This document shows, in pieces, positions 6,067 to 10,643 of a stretch of DNA of 10,643 bases (position 1 is the first letter of the stretch; the number at the start of each line of letters is the position of its first letter). The position numbers were made by a program, and so were the translations under genes. The DNA is from Microcaldota archaeon (GTDB lineage Archaea > Micrarchaeota > Micrarchaeia > Micrarchaeales > Micrarchaeaceae): contig JAJYZH010000014.1 of NCBI GenBank assembly GCA_021800135.1, positions 1 through 10,643 on the forward strand. The letters run 5' to 3'. The notes below the pieces were generated by a model, which saw only the letters and a list, made by a program, of their open reading frames with translations, ran no database searches and was not told the DNA's origin.

Positions 6067-6465
6067 ATGGAAGTGGGGTTTGGGTACAAAGATGGAGGGG
6101 GTGAAAGTGAAAAGTGTCCGCGCTGCGGCACTACTATATACGGCTTCTCGAGAAAGTTCTCCCACAGCGTAGGCGAATACTATTGCGTAAAATGCGCAGA
6201 AGCGCTGGACAGGGACTATCTTGCCAGGACAACGTGCGCAATGTGCGGCAAGGCACTGACAAAAAACGATGTGAAATTCGTTATGTCTTCCAAGTTCTTC
6301 AACAGCTTCGGCATGCCGGTAGTCGACAGGTTGCTATGCGAGGATTGCCATCCTAGGGTAGCATCGAGAAACAGGATAGAAAGTACTGCAAGGAAAGCCA
6401 GGATTAACGCAATCAGGGCTGCCGTGCGGAAGGGGATAGCCCGGACAATGTTTGCGAAAGCCTGA
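6067..6465 (+). CDS. Small protein with two treble-clef/LIM-like zinc sites and a basic tail
   Basis: Eight cysteines form four CxxC pairs in this 132-residue protein: C17/C20, C40/C43, C57/C60 and C91/C94. They suggest two four-cysteine zinc sites in tandem, resembling LIM or treble-clef fingers (CPRCG...CVKC and CAMCGK...CEDC). The last 35 residues are strongly basic and helical (ARKARINAIRAAVRKGIA), suggesting nucleic-acid or ribosome binding. An upstream in-frame ATG (6055) exists, but GGTG lies 7 nt before the ATG at 6067, which I prefer. I cannot assign a named family. A nucleic-acid-binding or regulatory role is inferred. The inverted repeat at the promoter may mean the gene is regulated, possibly by itself. 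Confidence 0.8.
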   Translation: MEVGFGYKDGGGESEKCPRCGTTIYGFSRKFSHSVGEYYCVKCAEALDRDYLARTTCAMCGKALTKNDVKFVMSSKFFNSFGMPVVDRLLCEDCHPRVASRNRIESTARKARINAIRAAVRKGIARTMFAKA

Positions 6466-6482
6466 TCTACGGGCTGAAGCAC

Positions 6483-6497
6483 CAGGCCTATAGCCTG
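6483..6497 (+). terminator. Short hairpin 18 nt after the zinc-finger gene
   Basis: CAGGC-CTATA-GCCTG forms a 5-bp stem with a 5-nt loop. No U-tract follows, so terminator function is weakly supported. The near-repeats GGCTGAAGC (6472-6480) and GCCTGAAGC (6493-6501) overlap it. Confidence 0.25.
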
Positions 6498-6541
6498 AAG
6501 CGAGCGAACGATCAAGATACATACTACCTGACTTCCTGATA

Positions 6542-6676
6542 ATGTATCAAACGCACAGTGTACACATCCGGCGCAAGTTATCTTACGCCTTGAATAATTC
6601 TAATCACGATTGCAGTTGCGTTGCAATAGGTGCACAGGTGCTAGGTGCAGTAGTACGGCAGTTTCCGCCGTTTTGA
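6542..6676 (+). CDS. Weak candidate small ORF, 44 residues
   Basis: An ATG at 6542 opens 44 codons (start MYQTHSVHIRRKL, end VVRQFPPF) ending in TGA inside a hairpin. No ribosome-binding motif precedes it, and the only TATA-like motif (GATACATA, near 6514) is poor. The sequence contains three AGGTGC repeats. I list it because it fills most of an otherwise empty 220-nt gap, but it may be chance. Confidence 0.15.
   Translation: MYQTHSVHIRRKLSYALNNSNHDCSCVAIGAQVLGAVVRQFPPF
6570..6589 (+). other. Hairpin in the convergent intergenic region
   Basis: GGCG-C-AAG-TTAT-CTT-A-CGCC folds into 4 + 3 bp with one C/A mismatch and a 4-nt loop. It lies between convergent genes and could be a transcript-end structure. 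No U-tract follows. Confidence 0.3.
6628..6648. repeat. Three copies of AGGTGC
   Basis: AGGTGC occurs at 6628-6633, 6636-6641 and 6643-6648, separated by 2 and 1 nt. It is a very short direct repeat, perhaps slippage-derived, in the gap between convergent genes. Confidence 0.4.
6655..6674 (+). terminator. Candidate terminator hairpin with a short T-run
   Basis: ACGGC-AGTTTCC-GCCGT forms a 5-bp stem followed by TTT on the plus strand. It lies 12 nt before the stop of the convergent minus-strand gene and could end plus-strand transcription. Confidence 0.35.
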
Positions 6677-6685
6677 AAAGCAGCT

Positions 6686-7315
6686 TTACCTCCTCGTACT
6701 CACATTTATCATATGAGTCTCGTTCTCATACCCTATGGCCCCCCTGAAAACATCATTCTCCATTGTAATAGTGCTGTCGGAATACGGATCATTCATATAG
6801 AAAGCGTCCTTGTCATACCCTTTTACTACTACCCAGTGCGGAGATGCCTTAAGATATGGGTTTATTGCGCTTGCATTGACAAGCACTATCGGTATCTTGC
6901 CCCCATTTATACTCTTCTTTATGAGATTTGCGGTAACCTGCGCACCTTTCTCCTTTATCTTTGCCGCCTTTGCCTTATCCTTTATTTCGTTGAACGATGC
7001 GCGTAGAGTGTCAAGGTTTATCCCTTCGTAGACCGCGAGCCTCCTCTCATACCCCTCGTCCTTGGTGTTGTTGCTCACTATATCTACCTTTGCTCCCCTC
7101 TTGCTGAGGGCGTACGCAAGGCCGTACTTTGAGCCATGCCATATGCTTCCGCTTACTGCCTCCTGCCATATCTTATACTCCTCATTCTTGTTGGGCTTGT
7201 AGTCTTTCTTTACATACTTGAGTACCATAAGCGCGCACGCAGCAGAACTCGTGAACTCTTCAGACTGCGGATATGTCTGTACATCATAAATCTTGGATGT
7301 CCTTGTTTTTGCCAT
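6686..7315 (-). CDS. Peptidase C39-like (DUF3335-type) papain-fold protein lacking the catalytic Cys
   Basis: This 209-residue protein has no signal peptide. Family layout is visible: an oxyanion-type Gln in YPQSEEFTSSAACALMVLKY (Q17), then IWHGSKYGLAYALSKRG (about 58-74), then SPHWVVVKGYDKDAFYMNDP (159-177), with the catalytic-position His160 and Asp176. In C39-like/DUF3335 proteins the segment after Gln reads TCGPA, with Cys six residues after Gln. Here it is TSSAA, so Ser23 occupies the nucleophile position and the usual Gly and Pro are lost too. Cys27 is nearby but out of register. The protein is therefore probably an inactive binder or has altered chemistry. It starts with ATG at 7315, 21 nt from the tRNA-Leu 3' end, with no clear promoter between, so co-transcription with the tRNA is possible. 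Family call is moderate confidence. Confidence 0.75.
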   Translation of the reverse strand: MAKTRTSKIYDVQTYPQSEEFTSSAACALMVLKYVKKDYKPNKNEEYKIWQEAVSGSIWHGSKYGLAYALSKRGAKVDIVSNNTKDEGYERRLAVYEGINLDTLRASFNEIKDKAKAAKIKEKGAQVTANLIKKSINGGKIPIVLVNASAINPYLKASPHWVVVKGYDKDAFYMNDPYSDSTITMENDVFRGAIGYENETHMINVSTRR

Positions 7316-7336
7316 ACAACCATCTGCAAAGAAGCA

Positions 7337-7432
7337 TGCAGGGAGGGAGATATGTTCGTGTTTTGAACTCCCGTAGGCCTAAGCCAACGGATCTTGAGTC
7401 CGTCGCGTTTGACCAGGCTCCGCCATCCCTGC
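7337..7432 (-). tRNA. tRNA-Leu (anticodon CAA) with an 11-nt T-loop insertion
   Basis: The acceptor GCAGGGA/UCCCUGC, anticodon stem ACGGA/UCCGU with loop CUCAAGA (CAA at 7396-7394), long type II variable arm (14 nt) and T stem GGGAG/CUCCC are all perfect. The discriminator is A73, G26 is present, and no CCA is encoded. The T-loop (7367-7350) has 18 nt, UUCAAAACACGAACAUAU, instead of 7. Removing 11 nt after the fifth or sixth loop base gives UUCAAAU, identical to the T-loop of the tRNA-Ala in this window. An intron at 58/59 or 59/60 is therefore likely. I could not fit a standard bulge-helix-bulge, so a retained insertion or a non-functional copy remains possible. Confidence 0.9.
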
Positions 7433-7450
7433 ACGCATTATTTGTTAAAC

Positions 7451-7464
7451 ATTAAATTAATAAA
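7451..7464 (-). promoter_or_regulatory. TATA element of tRNA-Leu
   Basis: The minus strand reads TTTATTAATTTAAT, centred about 25 nt before the tRNA 5' end. Confidence 0.55.
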
Positions 7465-7480
7465 CCTCCTCCCCTGGAGG
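7465..7480. repeat. Small inverted repeat CCTCC-TCCCCT-GGAGG
   Basis: Five-bp arms flank a 6-nt centre, just upstream of the tRNA-Leu TATA element on the minus strand. It could be a promoter-associated site. It also resembles SD/anti-SD sequence by chance. Confidence 0.3.
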
Positions 7481-7510
7481 CCCATTACAGACTATACTTG
7501 ATTATTATTA

Positions 7511-7520
7511 GATATATATA
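7511..7520 (+). promoter_or_regulatory. Upstream TATA element of the TPR gene
   Basis: GATATATATA would start transcription near 7540, serving either a GTG start at 7550 or a longer leader for the ATG at 7649. Confidence 0.45.
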
Positions 7521-7610
7521 CCTTTACCCTTCCGTATACAAAACAGGCCGTGGATCCACTGGATATGGCCCAGGTATCGTACTTATCCGCATGCCGCACC
7601 TGCACGCAAG

Positions 7611-7620
7611 CAATAAATAT
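7611..7620 (+). promoter_or_regulatory. Downstream TATA element of the TPR gene
   Basis: CAATAAATAT is centred about 34 nt before the ATG at 7649, giving a leader of about 10 nt. It supports the ATG start over the GTG at 7550. Confidence 0.45.
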
Positions 7621-7648
7621 CAAGAATCTGAAATTTCAATGTGGTTTT

Positions 7649-8914
7649 ATGGCTATCCAGAAGGATGCTCAGCGGCAGATATCTCCTGATTTTCTAAGGG
7701 ACACCGAACCGATATTCAGTTACATAAAGAGCGGAGAGTTTGAGAAAGCCTACGATATATTAAAGGACAGGGAAGGGCACGCGTCTGATGCCGAGCTTGG
7801 CACGATACATTACTGCGAAGCCGCAGCCTTAAACCAGATGGAACGGTTCGGGGAAGCACTGATAGAGGTGAATAAGGCAATAAGCTATGAGTCTTCTAGC
7901 AGGGTGCATGCACTGAAGGCAAATCTCCTCAGGCTTGATGGAGATCACGAAGAAGCACTTGAAGAGGTGAACTTATCGATAGGAAAAGACCCGTACTGCG
8001 TAGACGCTTATCTCGTGCGGGGCATGCTATACAATGATTTCGGGATGTGGAATGAGGCGATAACTGATTTCCATACTGCAGAGTTTCTCGGTGCCGGCGC
8101 AGGAAGATTCGGACATTCAATGGCGATAGCGCTTTCCAACCTAGGCAATGTAGATGAAGCAATGGCATGGTTCTCCAAGACCATCAGTGCTGACCCGCAC
8201 AACATAGACCTGTACGTCAATGCATGCAAGCTCCTTTACGCATCAAGCAGGGCAAGTGAGGCCGACCGGCTCGTGGATGAGGCTAGGAACAAGGCAGGCG
8301 ACAACCCATGGCTGCACACCTTCAAGGCTGCTGCGTACCTGAGGGTAAAAGATTTTAACAGGGCAATGGATGAAATATGCAGCACAGAAATCAAGGATCC
8401 CGCAATAGTCGAAAATACCTTAGGATTGTTCAAATACATATCGGATAACTTCACAACCGGGGCAGAGCACATTGACATGATGATCAAAACAATTGACAGG
8501 ATGCCAAGGGCGCTGGATACAGATTCACAGATAATAGACATACTTAGTAGATTCAACGAGTACGGCAGGATTGCAGAGATTTATAATTACTGGATATTGC
8601 ACGGATTCGACATCGATATAAGGTTCTACGAAAAGAAGATTATGGCTTACATGAGCCAGGTAAAAGTCATGCAGGGCAAGGTAGCGGCCCTGCGGAGCGA
8701 GATATCCTCGGCAAACGACCAGACTGCAGTCATGAGACTGGAAGAGGAATTGCGCTTGGAAAGCAAGAACACCGTATCCGCTGAAGAAAAATTAATCGAA
8801 GCGTCAGAGGAGCTGGATGATAAGAAAGAGGAGCTAGACGAAAACGCGGAACACGATCATCCAGAGTTCGTCAGCTACTACCTGTCCGGAGTCTACGGAT
8901 TCAGCGATAACTGA
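7649..8914 (+). CDS. TPR-repeat protein with C-terminal coiled coil
   Basis: About seven tetratricopeptide-like helix pairs are visible. Clear examples are HYCEAAALNQMERFGEALIE, HALKANLLRLDGDHEEALEE, YLVRGMLYNDFGMWNEAITD and MAIALSNLGNVDEAMAWFSK followed by TISADP. They fill roughly the first 250 residues. A helical middle and a long charged coiled coil follow (about residues 340-405 from the ATG, rich in E/K/L, e.g. RLEEELRLESKNTVSAEEKL). There is no signal peptide. It is probably a cytosolic protein-protein scaffold, but no partner can be named. The open frame extends to a GTG at 7550 behind its own TATA box, giving 454 residues. I prefer the ATG at 7649 (421 residues) because the extra 33 residues look unlike TPR and a second TATA box fits. 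Its stop is 8 nt from the convergent gene's stop. Confidence 0.85.
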   Translation: MAIQKDAQRQISPDFLRDTEPIFSYIKSGEFEKAYDILKDREGHASDAELGTIHYCEAAALNQMERFGEALIEVNKAISYESSSRVHALKANLLRLDGDHEEALEEVNLSIGKDPYCVDAYLVRGMLYNDFGMWNEAITDFHTAEFLGAGAGRFGHSMAIALSNLGNVDEAMAWFSKTISADPHNIDLYVNACKLLYASSRASEADRLVDEARNKAGDNPWLHTFKAAAYLRVKDFNRAMDEICSTEIKDPAIVENTLGLFKYISDNFTTGAEHIDMMIKTIDRMPRALDTDSQIIDILSRFNEYGRIAEIYNYWILHGFDIDIRFYEKKIMAYMSQVKVMQGKVAALRSEISSANDQTAVMRLEEELRLESKNTVSAEEKLIEASEELDDKKEELDENAEHDHPEFVSYYLSGVYGFSDN

Positions 8915-8922
8915 ATAAGCAG

Positions 8923-9591
8923 CTATTGCCCTCCTTTCCTGTTCCTGTAAACTCTCAGCTCTTCGCTCCTTTCCAGTTTGCCGCTTTCAATAATGCTTTT
9001 GACAGCATCTGCGAATGCCTCAAACATCTCGTGTTCCTTGCTGCCAAGATCCGCAGGTTCTGCCTTTAACCTGTTCTCTATCTGGTTGACTATGTACACG
9101 ACGTCAAGTATGCGCCGCCTCTCGATTTTTTGTCCCGTTTCTTCCTCTATCTGTGCCAGCATGTCATCGGTATTCTCCTCCTGCGTCTTGAGTTGCATAT
9201 CCCTGTTTCTCCCTGGATCTCCGCGCGATATCCTAAGCTGGGTATAAACCCCAAGGTAATAATCGGCAAGCCTGATCACGCTTTTCATCATATCGCCATC
9301 GACTCCGAGTTCATCCCCATACTTTTTAATTATATCTTTTATCTCTTTTCCGATCAGTGCATTATCACAATCAAGCTTCTTTATGCTATCAGAATTCCTT
9401 GCATATTCCTGGGCAAGGCGCGTAAGCTCAATCCTGTACCTGTTCGCTTCGCTATTGATTCCCCACTTTGGATTGACAAGTGTAGTGTCCTCCCTCAGCG
9501 CCTCAATTACCACATCGCGCACCTTGTCATCTTTCCTTTGTGTTCCCTTATCTTTCTCTATTCCCATAAACTCGCCATCATGCATGCGCAT
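8923..9591 (-). CDS. Hypothetical helical, charged protein upstream-coupled to the SelB-like gene
   Basis: I do not recognise this protein (about 222 residues from the ATG at 9591). It is almost entirely charged helix, with no membrane segment or signal. Notable stretches are EANRYRIELTRLAQEYARNS, YGDELGVDGDMMKSVIRLAD and ETGQKIERRRILDVVYIVNQ, and the tail is basic (YRNRKGGQ). The start is uncertain: in-frame GTG 9618 and ATGs at 9591, 9585 and 9567 are possible. A TATA-like element at 9630-9637 would start transcription near 9608, excluding the GTG. The 16-bp palindrome at 9580-9595 overlaps the first two ATGs. It follows the SelB-like gene on the same strand, so a shared transcript is also possible. 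Confidence 0.75.
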   Translation of the reverse strand: MRMHDGEFMGIEKDKGTQRKDDKVRDVVIEALREDTTLVNPKWGINSEANRYRIELTRLAQEYARNSDSIKKLDCDNALIGKEIKDIIKKYGDELGVDGDMMKSVIRLADYYLGVYTQLRISRGDPGRNRDMQLKTQEENTDDMLAQIEEETGQKIERRRILDVVYIVNQIENRLKAEPADLGSKEHEMFEAFADAVKSIIESGKLERSEELRVYRNRKGGQ

Positions 9592-9595
9592 GCAT
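9580..9595. repeat. Perfect 16-bp palindrome ATGCATGCGCATGCAT
   Basis: The sequence equals its own reverse complement over 16 bp and breaks at both ends. It covers two candidate ATG starts of the minus-strand gene. If the real start is the ATG at 9567, the palindrome lies 12 bp upstream and could be an operator. Confidence 0.6.
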
Positions 9596-9650
9596 CGCAG
9601 CCCAATACCATAATACACCCAGCAAACTACTAAAATCTTACCTCTCCACG

Positions 9651-10544
9651 CTACAATACCGTGCCCTTTGCGAACATCCTGGGTGTGCCGTTCCTGATCA
9701 GAAGAAAATCGTCACCCTTGGTCAGGGGAGCAGCCTTTGCCAGTCCAAGCTTTATCCCACCTTTGTCCTCCTCATACTCCAGCACCTCCACTTCGCTCAC
9801 TATGAGGTTTGAGACCATAGTGTACCTCCTCCCAACGACTATGTTCTCCCTTCCAACCTCGGAAAGTACAACCGATGCATTCACCTCTCCTATATTCGCC
9901 ATCTTCGTGTTTGACAGTATATCCCCCTTCTCAACCTCGTCATACTCTATTCCCTTAAGCGCCAGGCCTACCCTGCTTCCAACATCAGCCTCCTCCTTGT
10001 CGATGTCCTGCACCTGTATCGACCTGACGAAAGCGCTCTTCCCGGAGTTGTGCAGGAGTGTGTCATGGACCTTTATCTTGCCACTTTTAACGAATCCCAG
10101 GGCCACCGTCCCGACTCCCTTCACCGGGAATACCCTGTCTATGAGCACTACATTCTCTCCGCCGCTGTCCGCTTTTGCCTGCCTGTATCCGACTATTGCC
10201 TCGACAACCCTCTCCCTGTCAGAAACCACATACTCTATCCCTTTCGTAAACCTAGACGGGTCATTCTCGCTTGTGAATATAACCCTCTTCTTGAGGAGCC
10301 CGGCCGCTATAAGGGCCTCTCCGAAATTCGTACCCATCATCCTGGTGCTCAAGATCACTTGGTCTGCAAGCATCATTGTCTCGGCCACTGTGTAAAACTT
10401 CTCAAGTGGGTCGGTCGGGACGAGGCATACTATTATATCGTCAATCTCCTTCCTGTTGTAGAATGCGATTCCGTTTTCCGAGCCTTTCTTGCCTATGCTC
10501 TGTGCGAGCTCCATGTCGAAAGGTATTGAGACTATAAAGTGCAT
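9651..10544 (-). CDS. Archaeal SelB-like protein (aSelBL type), pseudo-GTPase
   Basis: This 297-residue protein has the domain order of a translational GTPase of the SelB/EF-Tu group. Its G domain is degenerate (about 1-125): no P-loop GxxxxGK[ST] and no NKxD, but SIGKKGSENGIAFYNRK is kept, matching the GKKGT-x-x-D-I-x-FYN pattern I associate with archaeal SelB-like proteins (aSelBL). Domain II (about 131-212) is clear, with FPVKGVGTVALGFVKSGKIK, VGLALKGI and EKGDIL. Domain III (about 215-297) completes it. The SelB C-terminal SECIS-binding domain is absent, so a selenocysteine role is unlikely. The biological role of aSelBL is unknown. Loss of GTPase residues in the family is established, and binding to tRNA or ribosome is inference. 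The ATG at 10544 is about 26 nt from a TATA element, so the mRNA is probably leaderless. Confidence 0.88.
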   Translation of the reverse strand: MHFIVSIPFDMELAQSIGKKGSENGIAFYNRKEIDDIIVCLVPTDPLEKFYTVAETMMLADQVILSTRMMGTNFGEALIAAGLLKKRVIFTSENDPSRFTKGIEYVVSDRERVVEAIVGYRQAKADSGGENVVLIDRVFPVKGVGTVALGFVKSGKIKVHDTLLHNSGKSAFVRSIQVQDIDKEEADVGSRVGLALKGIEYDEVEKGDILSNTKMANIGEVNASVVLSEVGRENIVVGRRYTMVSNLIVSEVEVLEYEEDKGGIKLGLAKAAPLTKGDDFLLIRNGTPRMFAKGTVL

Positions 10545-10559
10545 GATAAAAATACCTTG

Positions 10560-10579
10560 GAGAAATATATAAATATCTC
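10560..10579. promoter_or_regulatory. Near-palindromic 20-bp TATA element between divergent genes
   Basis: GAGAAATATATAAATATCTC matches its reverse complement at 16 of 20 positions. The centre is about 26 nt from the SelB-like ATG (minus) and about 40-55 nt from candidate starts on the right (plus). TATA-like sequence is present in both directions. Confidence 0.55.
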
Positions 10580-10623
10580 GTTTGTGTCATAATCTATTGG
10601 GTGATGTGGTGGGGTTATTTGCA

Positions 10624-10643
10624 ATGATATTCGGGCTGGATAG
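10624..10643 (+). CDS. 5' end of an unidentified gene at the right edge
   Basis: ATG at 10624 begins MIFGLD and runs off the window. In-frame GTGs at 10606 and 10609 (adding VVGLFA or VGLFA) are alternatives, with GGTGAT at 10600-10605 as a possible ribosome-binding motif. GGTGG at 10608-10612 could serve the ATG. The TATA element at 10560-10579 would start transcription near 10595. It is too short to identify. Confidence 0.4.

Noticed and set aside
5839..6165. Minus-strand frame across the trm1 end and the next promoter
   Set aside because: It crosses TATA elements, the inverted repeat and two real plus-strand genes, and its composition does not look coding.
7337..7432. Calling the tRNA-Leu a pseudogene outright
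   Set aside because: All stems, the anticodon loop and the discriminator are intact, and a promoter is present. A decayed copy would be expected to carry stem mismatches.
9661..10395. Long plus-strand frame (244 codons) opposite the SelB-like gene
   Set aside because: It is Ser/Pro/Thr-rich shadow translation of a well-supported gene on the other strand.
1..10643. CRISPR arrays, insertion sequences, toxin-antitoxin or defence systems
   Set aside because: No regularly spaced repeats, terminal inverted repeats with a transposase, or recognisable defence genes are present in the window.

Overview
The window looks archaeal, most likely from a compact DPANN-type genome (Micrarchaeota/ARMAN-like is my best guess, as inference). 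It carries an archaeal class I CCA-adding enzyme, an archaeal Trm1, a DUF357 protein, a Fap7/AK6-type kinase and an aSelBL-type SelB-like protein. Both tRNA genes lack an encoded CCA. AT-rich TATA elements lie about 25-40 nt upstream of starts, and several starts follow a GGTG ribosome-binding motif. Genes are tightly packed, with convergent gaps of 4 and 8 nt. There are no rRNAs, CRISPR arrays, transposases or phage genes.

Layout. Positions 1-48 hold the first codons of a gene leaving to the left. Positions 158-959 (minus) hold a secreted, Ser/Thr-rich, membrane-anchored surface protein and, upstream of it, a possible 55-residue protein. Positions 1088-1684 hold an AT-rich orphan gene of unknown function. 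Positions 1694-3839 hold tRNA-Ala(CGC), the CCA-adding enzyme divergent from it, and a Fap7-like kinase. The kinase is translationally coupled to an unknown gene (3836-4459). Positions 4544-5868 hold DUF357 followed by trm1. Positions 6067-6465 encode a double zinc-finger basic protein. Positions 6686-7432 hold a C39-like papain-fold protein lacking the usual catalytic cysteine, directly behind a tRNA-Leu(CAA) with an 11-nt excess in its T-loop. Positions 7649-8914 encode a TPR/coiled-coil protein. Positions 8923-10544 (minus) hold an unknown helical protein and the SelB-like pseudo-GTPase. A new gene starts at the right edge.

Theme. Most recognisable genes concern tRNA maturation, ribosome assembly or translation: CCA addition, m2(2)G26 methylation, a Fap7-type rRNA-processing ATPase and a SelB-like factor. 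Both tRNAs have G26, the Trm1 target, and both need CCA added.

The observations most worth checking are the tRNA-Leu T-loop insertion, the Cys-to-Ser change in the C39-like protein, three divergent gene pairs that appear to share one near-symmetric TATA element, and inverted repeats at or near the starts of the zinc-finger gene and the 8923-9591 gene.
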